64,000 nt of DNA from Aurantimonas sp. Leaf443 (GTDB lineage Bacteria; Pseudomonadota; Alphaproteobacteria; Rhizobiales; Rhizobiaceae). The translations under genes were made by a program, and so were the position numbers. Each line of letters begins with the position of its first letter. The stretch's first letter is position 1. The notes beneath the pieces are model-generated. The model was given only the letters and a program-made list of their open reading frames with translations, was not told where the DNA came from and ran no database searches. The DNA is taken from contig NZ_LMRD01000008.1 in NCBI RefSeq assembly GCF_001425575.1, forward strand, positions 143,171 through 207,170. The letters run 5' to 3'. Positions 8,848 through 17,570 of the stretch are shown one piece after another.

Positions 8848-10247
8848 TGGTCGGCGGCCCGCGAGGCGAGGCTCGTCGCGCGGCGCGCCTCGGCCTCGCC
8901 GGAGACGCCGTTGAAGAAGGCGTTCAACGCCACGGCCATCAGCGTGGCCAGAAGAATGCCCGATTCCAGGAGCGGCTGCAGACCGGACGGCAGGGCGTGG
9001 AAGAAGCCGGGGCCGACGAGCGGGATCATGCCGACGCCGATCGAGATGGCGACGACGAAGAGATTGTTGCGGTTGCCGGCATAGTCGACGCCCGCGAGAA
9101 TCCGCACGCCCGTCGCCGCCACCATGCCGAACATGACCAGGCCGGCGCCGCCGAGGACGGTGACCGGCACCGCCTCCACCAGCGCGGCCATCTTCGGCAT
9201 CAGGCCGAGCGCCAGCATGATGGCGCCGCCCGCCGCCGTGACCCAGCGCGACTTGACGCCCGTGACGCCCACGAGGCCGACATTCTGCGAGAAGGACGTG
9301 TAGGGGAAGGTGTTGAAGACGCCGCCGACCAGCGTGCCGACGCCGTCGGCGCGAAGGCCCCGCGTCAGCGCCGCCTTGTCCACCGCCTTGCCGGTGATGT
9401 CGCCGAGCGCCAGGAACATGCCGAGCGACTCGATCATGACGACGATCATGACGAGGCACATGGTGAGGATGGGCACGAGGTGGAACTGCGGCGCCCCGAA
9501 ATGGAAGGGCAGGACCAGCCCGAACCAGGGCGCGGCCGCCACCTTGTCGAACTGCATGAGGCCGAGCGCCGTGGCGACGAGCGCGCCCGCGACGATGCCG
9601 AGGAGCACCGCGACATTGGCGAGAAAGCCGCGCCCCCAGCGCACCAGCGCCAGGATGACGAGGAGCACGAAGAGCGCGATGGCAAGGCCCGTCGGCGCGC
9701 CATAGGCGGGGTTGGCCACCTGCACCGCCTCGCCCGTCTCCAGCACCTTGCGCAAGGTCGGCACGCCCCCGCCGGCCCAGTTGATGCCGACGCGCATCAG
9801 CGAGATGCCGATGACGAGGATGACCGTGCCCGTCACCACCGGCGGGAAGAGCGGCAGGATGCGCCCGACGAGCGGGGCGACGAGAATGCCGAAGACGCCC
9901 GCCGCGATCACCGCGCCGTAGATGCCGAGGAGCCCGACGCCCGGCGTCGCGCCCATGGCGAGCATCGGCCCGACGGAGGCGAAGGTCACGCCCATCATCA
10001 CCGGCAGGCGGATGCCGACGCCGGGAAAGCCGACGCACTGGATGAGCGTCGCGATCCCGCAGGCGAAGAGATCGGCCGAGATCAGGAAGGCGACGTCCTG
10101 CGGCGACAGGTTCAGCGCCCGCCCGACGATGAGCGGCACGGCGACCGCGCCCGCATACATGACGAGGACGTGCTGCAAGGCGAGCGGCCAGAGCTGCGGC
10201 GCACCCGGCCGCGCGTCGACGGGGTGGAGGGCGGACACACGGCTCAT
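8841..10247 (-). CDS. NCS2-family purine (xanthine/urate-type) permease
   Basis: Proton-coupled nucleobase transporter of the inner membrane. The 468-residue protein (ATG at 10247, preceded by GCGAGG) has about 12-14 hydrophobic segments. NCS2 signatures are visible: ALQHVLVMYAGAVAVPL in the first membrane segment, the glutamate in VMIESLGMFLALGDITGK, and SQNVGLVGVTGVKSR, whose form is that of the purine (xanthine/uric acid) cluster and not of the uracil cluster. No purine catabolic genes are adjacent, so the substrate is uncertain. It is convergent with the ThiF-type gene and divergent from the LysE-type gene, with about 245 bp of shared upstream region. Confidence 0.9.
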   Translation of the reverse strand: MSRVSALHPVDARPGAPQLWPLALQHVLVMYAGAVAVPLIVGRALNLSPQDVAFLISADLFACGIATLIQCVGFPGVGIRLPVMMGVTFASVGPMLAMGATPGVGLLGIYGAVIAAGVFGILVAPLVGRILPLFPPVVTGTVILVIGISLMRVGINWAGGGVPTLRKVLETGEAVQVANPAYGAPTGLAIALFVLLVILALVRWGRGFLANVAVLLGIVAGALVATALGLMQFDKVAAAPWFGLVLPFHFGAPQFHLVPILTMCLVMIVVMIESLGMFLALGDITGKAVDKAALTRGLRADGVGTLVGGVFNTFPYTSFSQNVGLVGVTGVKSRWVTAAGGAIMLALGLMPKMAALVEAVPVTVLGGAGLVMFGMVAATGVRILAGVDYAGNRNNLFVVAISIGVGMIPLVGPGFFHALPSGLQPLLESGILLATLMAVALNAFFNGVSGEAEARRATSLASRAADHA

Positions 10248-10492
10248 CGGCAGCCTCGCTCGGAAAACGCCGCATCCAGCTTGCGGCGACCCGAAGCGTA
10301 GAACGTGCCCTCGCAAATTGCACTGTGTGTTTTATGGGCAGGCCTGCGCCCGGGCCGGACCTGACCCCATCCGGAAAGAGGACCAGCTGCGCCCTCCCTC
10401 CCCGCATCGAGAAATCGATGGGATTGTCGCGGCAGTTGCAGGACAATCCTCCGGTGAGGCAACCGACGACGGCCGTTCAGCGGAGCCCCCTG

Positions 10493-11104
10493 ATGAGCCC
10501 TGACTTTCTTCCGACATCCCTCATCGTCATCGCGTCGCCCGGCACGGGCGTCGTCGTCACGCTCGCGGCCGACCTGACTCGCGGCACCAGAGCGGCGATG
10601 GTCGCCGCCTTCGGTTGCACGCTCGGCATCGTCCCACACATGCTGGCCGCGATCACAGGGCTCGCCGCGCTGCTTCATGCCAGCGCGCTCGCTTTCGAGA
10701 TCATCAAATATGCGGGGGTGGCCTATCTTCTCTACATGGCGTGGCACACGCTGAACGAGCACGGACCCTTGCGGATCGAGCGGGACGCGTCCCTACGGTC
10801 GGATCGCGACGTCATCGTCTCCGCCGTCCTCGTCACCCTGCTCAATCCCAAACTGTCGATCTTCTTCTTTGCCTTTCTGCCGCAATTCGTGTCGACCGAA
10901 GCGCCGGGGGCACTGCTGCAGATGGTCGAACTCAGCCTCGTCTTCATGGGGCTGACCTTCGCGGTCTTCGCGCTGTACGGGGCATTCGCGGCAGCGGCGC
11001 GAGAACGTATCCTCTCTCGTCCGGCGGTCATGACGGGGTTGCGCAGGGCATTCGCCGCCGCATTCCTGGGCCTTGGTGCCCGCCTCGCTCTGACGGAGCG
11101 CTGA
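10493..11104 (+). CDS. LysE/RhtB-family amino acid exporter
   Basis: Inner-membrane exporter of about 203 residues with six predicted hydrophobic segments, as usual for LysE/RhtB. The N-terminus MSPDFLPTSLIVIASPGTGVV followed by GTRAAMVAAFGCTLGI and the EIIKYAGVAYLLYMAW segment are typical of RhtB-type threonine/homoserine effluxers. NPKLSIFFFAFLPQF is the conserved middle motif. ATG 10493 is chosen because CGGAG lies 7 nt upstream and the membrane segment begins at once; upstream in-frame starts would add a charged, proline-rich tail. The exported amino acid cannot be told from sequence. No AsnC/LysR regulator lies next to it. Confidence 0.88.
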   Translation: MSPDFLPTSLIVIASPGTGVVVTLAADLTRGTRAAMVAAFGCTLGIVPHMLAAITGLAALLHASALAFEIIKYAGVAYLLYMAWHTLNEHGPLRIERDASLRSDRDVIVSAVLVTLLNPKLSIFFFAFLPQFVSTEAPGALLQMVELSLVFMGLTFAVFALYGAFAAAARERILSRPAVMTGLRRAFAAAFLGLGARLALTER

Positions 11105-11116
11105 AGGCAGGACGTG

Positions 11117-11152
11117 AAAAGGCCCGGGCCGCCATCGCGCCCCGGGCCTTTT
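11117..11152. terminator. Bidirectional terminator between the exporter and the small membrane protein
   Basis: The arm AAAAGGCCCGGG at 11117-11128 pairs with CCCGGGCCTTTT at 11141-11152. The A-run and T-run on the two sides let it stop transcription in both directions. It lies between converging genes. Confidence 0.9.
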
Positions 11153-11173
11153 GTCATGGCTCCGCTGAAAGCC

Positions 11174-11338
11174 TCAGATCGCGCGACGGCGGCCGAAGAT
11201 CAGCGAGACGACGAAGAGGATGATGGCGACGAAGAAGATGATCTTCGCGATGCCGACGGCCGTGCCGGCGATGCCGCCGAAGCCGAGAACGGCCGCGATC
11301 AGCGCGATGATGAGGAAGGTGATGGCCCAACCGAGCAT
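11174..11338 (-). CDS. DUF1328 small membrane protein
   Basis: The product has 54 residues, [19 protein letters not shown]... ending [12 protein letters not shown]. It has two hydrophobic segments (about 3-20 and 29-47) with a glycine-rich turn GFGGIAGTA between them and a positively charged tail, the pattern of the DUF1328/UPF0391 family found widely in Proteobacteria. The family function is not known; members are often stress-induced. ATG 11338 is preceded by CGGGAG. An in-frame start at 11407 would add 23 residues unlike the family. It is convergent with the LysE-type gene and shares its terminator. Confidence 0.88.
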   Translation of the reverse strand: MLGWAITFLIIALIAAVLGFGGIAGTAVGIAKIIFFVAIILFVVSLIFGRRRAI

Positions 11339-11461
11339 TGTCGACTCCCGAAAAACCCGTTGCGATATGTCCCGCCGGAAGAACGGGCCACAGGACGTTT
11401 TGTTCACCGCGTCCTGACGGGATCGTGAAAAGAATCGGCGCGGGCCTTGAGCGCGCGGCCT

Positions 11462-11493
11462 CCGGCCCGGAAGACGCGACGTCTCCGGGCCGG
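11462..11493 (-). terminator. Strong hairpin at the end of the SDR-monooxygenase operon
   Basis: CCGGCCCGG (11462-11470) pairs with CCGGGCCGG (11485-11493), and the stem continues inward through A-T and GACG/CGTC with a single bulged A, closing on a CGA loop. It lies 17 nt after the monooxygenase stop codon. There is no T-run, so it may protect the 3' end or work with Rho and need not be an intrinsic terminator. Confidence 0.6.
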
Positions 11494-11509
11494 GGCGGGA
11501 GGAGCGTTC

Positions 11510-13327
11510 TCAGCCCTTGTGATGGACCTCCTGCAGCCCGTAGACCGGCGTCGGCAGGCCTTCCTTGCGGGCTTTGAGCTGCAGCGAGAGATATTGCGAA
11601 TAGTGGCGCGACTGGTGGAGGTTGCCGCCGTGGAACCAGAGGTTCTCCACCTGCGTCGGCTTCCACATGTTGCGCTGCTCGCCTTCCCAGGGGCCCGGGT
11701 CCTTGGGCGTGTCGGAGCCGAGGCCCCAGACCTTGCCCACCGTGTCGGCGACCTCCTGGCTGATGAGGTCGGCCGCCCAGCCGTTCATCGAGCCGTAGCC
11801 GGTGGCGTAGACGATGAGGTCGGCGGGAAGCTCGGTGCCGTCGTCGAGCTTGACGCCGGTCTCGGTGATCTCCTCGACCTGGCCCGCCTTCAGCTTGATC
11901 TTGCCGTCGATGATGAGCTGGCTGGCGCCGACGTCGATATAGTAGCCCGAACCGCGGCGCAGGTATTTCATGAAGAGGCCCGAGCCGTCGGTGCCGTAGT
12001 CGAGCCGGAAGCCGGCCTTCTCGAGATCGGCGTAGAAGTCCTTATCGACCTCGCGGATCTTGTCGTAGACCGGGATCTGGAACTCGTGGAGGATGCGGTA
12101 GGGCAGCGAGGCGAAGATCATGTCCGCCTTCTTGGTCGTCACGCCCGCCTTCAGCGCCCGTTCCGAATAGAGGTCGCCGAGCCCATATTCCATGAGGCTG
12201 TCGGACTTCACGATATGGGTCGTGGAGCGCTGCACCATGGTCACGTCCGCCCCGCCCTCGTAGAGCGCGGCGCAGATGTCGTGGGCCGAATTGTTCGAGC
12301 CGATGACGACGACTTGTTTCCCCTTGTAGGCGTCCGGCCCCGGATGCTGCGAGGAATGCTGCTGCTCGCCCTTGAAGCGCTCCATGCCCTTGAATTTTGG
12401 GATGTTGGCCTTGCCGGACATGCCGGTCGCCATCACCAGCTGCTTGGGCCGCAGGACGACGTCCTCGCCGTCGCGGTCGACGACGACCTCCCACTCGCCC
12501 TTCTCGTCGTCGAAGCGGGCGCTCTTGGCCGTGGAGCGCGTCCAGTAGTTGAGCTCCATGACCTTGGTGTACATTTCCAGCCAGTCGCCGACCTTGTCCT
12601 TCGGCGCGAAGACGGGCCAGTTCTTGGGGAAGTCGATATAGGGCAGGTGGTCGTACCAGACGGGATCGTGCAGGCAGAGCGACTTGTAGCGCTTGCGCCA
12701 TGAATCGCCCGGCCGGTCGTTCTTCTCGATGACGATGGTGGGCACGTCGAGCTGGCGCAGCCGCGCGGCGAGCGCGATGCCGCCCTGGCCGCCGCCGACG
12801 ATGAGGACATAGGGCTGCGTCTCGTAGCCGAGCGTCCTCTCCTCCTCCTCGCGCTTCTCCTTCCAGCTCTTGCGGCCCGCCTGCGAGCCGTGCTCGGCGC
12901 CCATCGGGCGGCGCTCGCTCATCGGCTCCTCGAAGCCCTTCAGCTCGGTCATCGCGGTCAGGAGCGTCCAGGCCTTGCCGTCCTTCAGGCGCAGGAGCCC
13001 GTCGCCGCGCGCGACCTTGGTCTCGAACTCGATCCAGGCGGTGACGACGCCCCCTTCCTCCGTCGGCTCCTCGGCGAGGCGGAAGTTCTGCGGCTGCACG
13101 CCGTCGAGGACATGGGACAGCATGTCGGCGACCCCGGCCCGGCCCTCGACCGTCCGGATGTTCCACGTGAAGGCGACGAGGTCGCGCCAGAAGCTGACCT
13201 CGGCGAAGAGGTCGGCGGCGGCCACGACGTCGCCGGACGTCAGCGCGCCTTCGAACTCGGCCAGCCAGGCTTCCGCCTTGCGGCGCGCGTCGCTCGTCTG
13301 CACCGGCTTTTCAAGGGTCTCGCTCAT
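11510..13327 (-). CDS. NTF2-like domain / FAD-NAD(P) flavin monooxygenase fusion
   Basis: Predicted flavin-dependent monooxygenase of 605 residues. Residues about 15-135 look like an NTF2/SnoaL-type fold (EAWLAEFEGALTSGDVVAAADLF...FWRDLVAFTW). From about 170 comes a two-dinucleotide-binding oxygenase: the FAD motif VLIVGGGQGGIALA at 174-187, WRKRYKSLCLHDP like group B oxygenases, the NAD(P) motif VVVIGSNNSAHD near 355 and VYATGY near the end. It resembles YUC/FMO-like enzymes and Baeyer-Villiger relatives; the substrate is unknown. ATG 13327 has the perfect ribosome binding site AAAGGAGG. It follows the SDR gene by 124 bp and is probably in the same sigma-54-driven operon. Confidence 0.85.
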   Translation of the reverse strand: MSETLEKPVQTSDARRKAEAWLAEFEGALTSGDVVAAADLFAEVSFWRDLVAFTWNIRTVEGRAGVADMLSHVLDGVQPQNFRLAEEPTEEGGVVTAWIEFETKVARGDGLLRLKDGKAWTLLTAMTELKGFEEPMSERRPMGAEHGSQAGRKSWKEKREEEERTLGYETQPYVLIVGGGQGGIALAARLRQLDVPTIVIEKNDRPGDSWRKRYKSLCLHDPVWYDHLPYIDFPKNWPVFAPKDKVGDWLEMYTKVMELNYWTRSTAKSARFDDEKGEWEVVVDRDGEDVVLRPKQLVMATGMSGKANIPKFKGMERFKGEQQHSSQHPGPDAYKGKQVVVIGSNNSAHDICAALYEGGADVTMVQRSTTHIVKSDSLMEYGLGDLYSERALKAGVTTKKADMIFASLPYRILHEFQIPVYDKIREVDKDFYADLEKAGFRLDYGTDGSGLFMKYLRRGSGYYIDVGASQLIIDGKIKLKAGQVEEITETGVKLDDGTELPADLIVYATGYGSMNGWAADLISQEVADTVGKVWGLGSDTPKDPGPWEGEQRNMWKPTQVENLWFHGGNLHQSRHYSQYLSLQLKARKEGLPTPVYGLQEVHHKG

Positions 13328-13451
13328 GCAGTCTCCTCCTTTGACGATGACGGGGCGGGATGGCCCGGCCCCGTTGCGAACGGCCCTCCCGGCCCTTCGC
13401 GAATGGATATGGCGCCGCACCCGCGGGCGCGGCGGAACGGATGTCGGGACC

Positions 13452-14231
13452 TCAGTCGAAGACCATGCCGCCGTCGACGAGCAGCGTCTGGCCGGTCATG
13501 AAGGCCGAGCCCTTGCCGGCGAGGAAGCAGGCGACGCCCGCCATGTCGTCGGGGCGCGAGGCGCGGCCAAGCACGGCGCCGGCGGCGAAACCGTCGAAGG
13601 CCTCGTTCTCGGACGAGGAAAGACCGTTGTCGCGGAAGCCCTGGTCGATCAGCTTCCACATATCGGTCGCCACGACGCCCGGGCAGATGGCATTGACCCG
13701 GATGGCGTCCTTGCCGAAGGCGCGGGCGGCGGCCTGCGTGAGCGCCACGACCGCGAACTTGGAGGCCGAATAGTGCGCCAGCGGCTCGTAGCCCTGCTTG
13801 CCGGCGATCGAGGCGGTGTTGACGATGGAGCCCCCGGTGCCCTGGCGCTTCATCTGGCGGATGGCCTCCTGCATGCCGATGAGCACGCCGAGCCCGTTGA
13901 CGTCCATCACGGTGCGCCAGTCCTCCTCGGTGATGTCGAGGAAGGGGCGCACCTGCGCGATGCCGGCATTGTTGAAGACGGCGTCGACCCCGCCGAAGCG
14001 CGCCGCCGCCGTCTCGATCATCGCCCGCACGCTCGAGCGCTCGCGCACGTCGACCCGGCAGGCGATGGTCTCCCCGCCGATCGCGGCCGCCATGGCGCGG
14101 GCCGCCTCCTCGTTCAGATCGGCGACGAGCACGCGGGCGCCGGCCGCGGCCAGGCCCTTGGCCATCTCCGCCCCGATGCCGCGGGCCCCGCCCGTCACCA
14201 CGGCGCGCACGCCGTCGAGATCGTTGATCAT
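13452..14231 (-). CDS. Short-chain dehydrogenase/reductase (classical SDR)
   Basis: NAD(P)-dependent alcohol/carbonyl oxidoreductase of 259 residues. Visible are the cofactor motif TGGARGIG (13-20), an aspartate after strand 2 (VADLN, favouring NAD), NNAG (87-90), and the catalytic Ser141, Tyr154 and Lys158 (HYSASK). It ends with GQTLLVDGGMVFD, typical of the acetoin/sorbitol/3-ketoacyl type. The substrate is not identifiable. The start at 14231 has GAGGGAGG about 10 nt upstream. It is the first gene after a sigma-54 promoter and is followed by the flavin monooxygenase, so an alcohol-to-ketone step before oxygenation is a reasonable inference, not a demonstrated one. Confidence 0.92.
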   Translation of the reverse strand: MINDLDGVRAVVTGGARGIGAEMAKGLAAAGARVLVADLNEEAARAMAAAIGGETIACRVDVRERSSVRAMIETAAARFGGVDAVFNNAGIAQVRPFLDITEEDWRTVMDVNGLGVLIGMQEAIRQMKRQGTGGSIVNTASIAGKQGYEPLAHYSASKFAVVALTQAAARAFGKDAIRVNAICPGVVATDMWKLIDQGFRDNGLSSSENEAFDGFAAGAVLGRASRPDDMAGVACFLAGKGSAFMTGQTLLVDGGMVFD

Positions 14232-14258
14232 GATGTTCGTCCTCCCTCGGGAAAGGAT

Positions 14259-14275
14259 TGCAAGGACGGTGCCAA
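14259..14275 (-). promoter_or_regulatory. Sigma-54 (-24/-12) promoter of the SDR-monooxygenase operon
   Basis: Read on the minus strand the site is TTGGCACCGTCCTTGCA. The GG and GC dinucleotides and their spacing (TGGCAC, five bases, TTGCA) match the sigma-54 consensus except for one base. It ends 27 nt before the SDR start codon. A sigma-54 activator gene lies directly upstream. Confidence 0.85.
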
Positions 14276-14348
14276 TCGGGACGGGACTTGCGAAAGGCGG
14301 CGCGCGAAGGGTTTTTGACGGAGGAAGCGCGCCGGCCGGCACCGCTGC

Positions 14349-14366
14349 GCGCCACAGGTGTGGCGC
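14349..14366. promoter_or_regulatory. Perfect palindrome, candidate upstream activating site
   Basis: GCGCCACA at 14349-14356 and TGTGGCGC at 14359-14366 form an 8-bp perfect inverted repeat with a 2-bp centre. It lies about 80 bp upstream of the sigma-54 promoter, the usual distance for an enhancer bound by a Fis-type activator. The probable ligand is the AcoR-type regulator whose gene ends at 14379. Confidence 0.65.
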
Positions 14367-14372
14367 CGCTGT

Positions 14373-14389
14373 CGCGCCTCAGTGGCGCG
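14373..14389. promoter_or_regulatory. Second inverted repeat, candidate second activating site
   Basis: CGCGCC at 14373-14378 and GGCGCG at 14384-14389 flank TCAGT, which includes the stop codon of the regulator gene. Its centre is about 23-24 bp (roughly two helix turns) from that of the stronger palindrome at 14349-14366. Paired sites on one helix face are common for sigma-54 activators. GC-rich chance symmetry is also possible. Confidence 0.4.
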
Positions 14390-16268
14390 CCGCGAGCCCG
14401 AGCCGCGCCATGCGGCGATGGACCGTCGTGCGGTCGACGCCGAGATGGCGCGCGGTGCGCGAGACGTTCCAGCCGCAGGCCTCCAGCGTCCGGCGCAGCG
14501 CCGCCGCCTCCCCCTCGCCGCCGGCCTCCGGGCAGGCGCGAAGGCGGGCCGGGCCGGACGAAAGATGGTCGGGCAGGTCGGCGCGGGCGATGCGCCCGCC
14601 GCTGCACAGGGCCCGGCCGAGCGCCACGGCGTTGCACAATTCGCGGATATTGCCCGGCCAGTCGTGGGCGTGGAGCGCGGCGCGCGCCTCCGGCTCCAGC
14701 GAGACAGGGCCGCCCTCGGCGTCGCCTGCGAGGAGACGGTCGATCAGCCAGTCGAGATCGGCGCGCTCGCGCAAGGGCGGCAGGCGCAGCGTCGCCGCGT
14801 TCAGACGGTAGTAGAGGTCCTCGCGGAAGCGCCCCTCGCGCACCAGGCGGCCGAGATCCTGATGCGTGGCCGAGACGACGCGCAGGTCGACGCGCACCGG
14901 CGTCAGCCCGCCGACCGGCACGACCTCGCGCTCGGAGAGGACGCGCAGGAGGCGCGACTGCAGGGAGAACGGCATGTCGCCGATCTCGTCGAGGAAGAGC
15001 GTGCCCCCGTCGGCCGCCTCGATCAGCCCCTTGCGGCCGCGCAGGCCCGCGCCCGTGAAGGCGCCCGGCGCATGGCCGAAGAGCTCGGCCTCGATCAGGC
15101 CCTCGGGCAGCGCCGCGCAGTTCACGGCGACGAAGGCCTTGGCGCCGCGCCGGCTGTCGTGGAGGGCGCGGGCAAGCCGCTCCTTGCCGGTGCCGGTCTC
15201 GCCCTCGATGAAGACGGCGATCGGCTTGTCGCAGAGCTTCCTGGCCTTCTCCACGACGGCGTCCATCGCCGGATCGCCGCCGCTGAGGAGGTCGAGCGGC
15301 GTCGGCCTCGCGCTCTCGTGCCGGCGGGCCCGCAGGCGCGTCTGCGGGGCGATGGCATGGGCGAAGACGCAGGCGCCGTCATGGGCGGTGAGGAGGCGGT
15401 TCTCGGTCGGCTGGCCGCGGGTCAGCGCCGGCAGGTCGTCGAGATCGAACTGGAAGAAGTCGCTGAACGGGCGTCCGAGCACGGGCTCGCCCGCGTCCCC
15501 GGAGGCGGACAGGAGGCGGCGCGCGGCGTGGGTGAGGCCGGTGATGCGGCCGGAGCCGTCGATGGCCACCGCCCCTTCCGGGTCGACGTCGAGGAACTCG
15601 GGCGACTGCGAGAAGCGCAGCACCCATTCGCCGCGCGCCCGCGCCATGAGATTGGCGAGCTCGATGCGCCGGGCCGTCGCGCTCACCATGTGCAGGACGA
15701 GGGTCTGGCTGATCTTGGCCTCGGGCGAGCGCAGGGCGGAGATGTCGAGGATCGCGGTCAGCTGCCCGGCCTCGTCGTAGATCGGCGCCGCCGAACAGGT
15801 GAGCGGCGTGTGCGTGACGTCGAAATGGTCGCTCTGGTGGATGGTCAGCGCCTCGCCGGTGGCGATGCAGGCGCCGACCGCGCAGGTGCCGGCGCGCGGC
15901 TCGGACCATTCGGCGCCGAGATAGAGCCCGGCCTTGCGCAGCTGGTTGTCGAAGGTCGGATCGCCCAGGAAGTCCACCGCCACGCCCTTGGCGTCGGCCA
16001 GGATCAGCACGTAGCCCTGCCCCGCCATCTGCCGGTGCAGCGTCTCCAGCCCCGAGCGGGCGGTGCGGATGAGATCCTCGGAGGCGTCGCGATGCTCGCG
16101 CAGCCGGAACTCGGGCAGGATATAGGCCTCGCAGGCGCGCGAGGGGTCGAGCCGGTGGCTCTCCACGCAGCGCTGCCAGGAATCCGTCACCGCCGCGTCC
16201 CGCCGCGACCCCTTGCCGAGGATCGCCGCCTCGACCTCGCGGATATGGTCGATCGCCTTCAGGCCCAT
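14379..16268 (-). CDS. AcoR-type sigma-54-dependent transcriptional activator
   Basis: Enhancer-binding protein of 629 residues. The N-terminus has the AcoR-like helix (SWQRCVESHRLDP, 30-42) and a GAF-type sensor (about 75-205); a PAS-like region follows (about 225-310). The AAA+ core has Walker A GETGTGKE at 356-363, the sigma-54 contact loop GAFTGA at 402-407 and Walker B GGTLFLDEIGD at 421-431. A Fis-type helix-turn-helix (WNVSRTARHLGVDRTTVHRRM) closes the protein. All elements needed for activity are intact. ATG 16268 is chosen because the frame upstream is arginine/glycine-rich. It lies upstream of, and in the same direction as, the SDR-monooxygenase genes and is the obvious candidate regulator. 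Confidence 0.93.
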   Translation of the reverse strand: MGLKAIDHIREVEAAILGKGSRRDAAVTDSWQRCVESHRLDPSRACEAYILPEFRLREHRDASEDLIRTARSGLETLHRQMAGQGYVLILADAKGVAVDFLGDPTFDNQLRKAGLYLGAEWSEPRAGTCAVGACIATGEALTIHQSDHFDVTHTPLTCSAAPIYDEAGQLTAILDISALRSPEAKISQTLVLHMVSATARRIELANLMARARGEWVLRFSQSPEFLDVDPEGAVAIDGSGRITGLTHAARRLLSASGDAGEPVLGRPFSDFFQFDLDDLPALTRGQPTENRLLTAHDGACVFAHAIAPQTRLRARRHESARPTPLDLLSGGDPAMDAVVEKARKLCDKPIAVFIEGETGTGKERLARALHDSRRGAKAFVAVNCAALPEGLIEAELFGHAPGAFTGAGLRGRKGLIEAADGGTLFLDEIGDMPFSLQSRLLRVLSEREVVPVGGLTPVRVDLRVVSATHQDLGRLVREGRFREDLYYRLNAATLRLPPLRERADLDWLIDRLLAGDAEGGPVSLEPEARAALHAHDWPGNIRELCNAVALGRALCSGGRIARADLPDHLSSGPARLRACPEAGGEGEAAALRRTLEACGWNVSRTARHLGVDRTTVHRRMARLGLAARH

Positions 16269-16387
16269 GCGCGTCTTCGGGCCCGACCGCCGGGGTATGC
16301 CCCGATCCGCGCGCCCGCCTCCCCTTGGATGATGCCCGGAGGGAGTGTGCCCGCCCCGGCGGGCCGGCGCAACGGCCGTCGCGCGGT

Positions 16388-17389
16388 TCACAGACGCGAG
16401 GGCAGAACGCGGTCCGGCGGGCGGTGGTCATCCATCAGGGTGCGGATGTTGATGATGACCTTCTCGCCCATGTCGAGGCGCCCCTCCAGCGTCGCCGAGG
16501 CCATGTGCGGGAGGAGGACGACGCGGTGCGCCTCGGCCAGGCGCAGGAGCTTGCGGTCGATGGCCGGCTCCTCCTCGAAGACGTCGAGCCCGGCGCCGCC
16601 GAGCTTCTCCTGCTCCAGAAGCCGCACCAGCGCCTTCTCGTCGATGACGGGGCCGCGCGCGGTGTTCACCACGAAGGCGTGCGGCTGCATGAGGGCGAGG
16701 CGCCGGGCGGAGAGGAGGTGGAAGGTCGCCGGCGTCGAGGGGCAGTTCACCGAGAGGATGTCCATGTTGGCGAGCATCCGGTCGAGGCTCTCCCAGTAGG
16801 TCGCGCCGAGCTCGGCCTCGGTGCGCGGATCGACGCGGCGGCGGTTGTGGTAGTGGATCTGCAGCCCGAAGGCCTTGGCGCGCCGGGCGACCGCCGTGCC
16901 GATGCGGCCCATGCCGAGAATGCCGAGCTTCTTGCCGCCGAGCCGGCGCCCGAGCATCCAGGTGGGCGACCAGCCCGGCCAGTCCTGCCCGCCGGTGAGG
17001 CGCGTGCCGCCCTCCACGAGGCGCCGGGGCACGGCGAGGATGAGCGCCATCGTCATGTCGGCCGTGTCCTCGCTGAGGACGTTCGGCGTGTTGGTGACGA
17101 AGATCGAGCGGGCGGCGGCGGCCTCCACGTCGATATTGTCGACGCCGTTGCCGTAATTGGCGATCAGCTTCAGGCGCGGCCCGGCCTGCTCGATCATGGC
17201 GCGGTCGATGCGGTCGGTGACGGTCGGCACGACGACGTCGGCCTCGCGCAGGGCGGCCACGAGCTGGGGCTGGCTGAAGGGCGTGTCGTCGACGTTGAAG
17301 CGCGCGTCGAAGAGCTCGGCCATGCGCGCCTGCGTCGCCTCCGGCAGGCGGCGGGTCAGGATCACGAGGGGCCGGGGTCGCGTCGTCAT
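16388..17389 (-). CDS. D-2-hydroxyacid dehydrogenase, glyoxylate/hydroxypyruvate reductase type
   Basis: NAD(P)H-dependent reductase of 333 residues. The substrate-binding part includes NYGNGVDNIDVEAA (78-91); the Rossmann motif is GMGRIG (159-164) followed by HNRRRVDP, whose arginines favour NADPH. Catalytic residues are visible as Arg245 (NTARG), Glu near 274 (DVFEEEP) and His295 (LLPHMASAT). The protein closely resembles the rhizobial glyoxylate reductase/D-glycerate dehydrogenase group. ATG 17389 is chosen over GTG 17398 because AGGAGG is about 11 nt before it. It is divergent from the SH3-domain gene, and the sigma-54 activator gene follows by 119 bp. Confidence 0.93.
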   Translation of the reverse strand: MTTRPRPLVILTRRLPEATQARMAELFDARFNVDDTPFSQPQLVAALREADVVVPTVTDRIDRAMIEQAGPRLKLIANYGNGVDNIDVEAAAARSIFVTNTPNVLSEDTADMTMALILAVPRRLVEGGTRLTGGQDWPGWSPTWMLGRRLGGKKLGILGMGRIGTAVARRAKAFGLQIHYHNRRRVDPRTEAELGATYWESLDRMLANMDILSVNCPSTPATFHLLSARRLALMQPHAFVVNTARGPVIDEKALVRLLEQEKLGGAGLDVFEEEPAIDRKLLRLAEAHRVVLLPHMASATLEGRLDMGEKVIINIRTLMDDHRPPDRVLPSRL

Positions 17390-17570
17390 GCGGGGCACCG
17401 CCTCCTAAGAGCTTGTTAAGCAAGAATCGCGATAGTTCGAGCCGGCGGCCGAAGGAGCGCTCCCGCCGCTCCTAGCAAGCCGGACGGGCGCGGACAAAAG
17501 GTTTCGCCCGGCGGCCGCCTCGCGCGCGCTCGGCGGGAGCGAGGACGACCCGAGAAGGACCTTGACCCCG

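Noticed and set aside
10405-10420. CATCGA-GAAA-TCGATG hairpin upstream of the LysE-type gene
   Set aside because: The stem is only 6 bp, it lies far from the start codon and no function suggests itself; likely chance.
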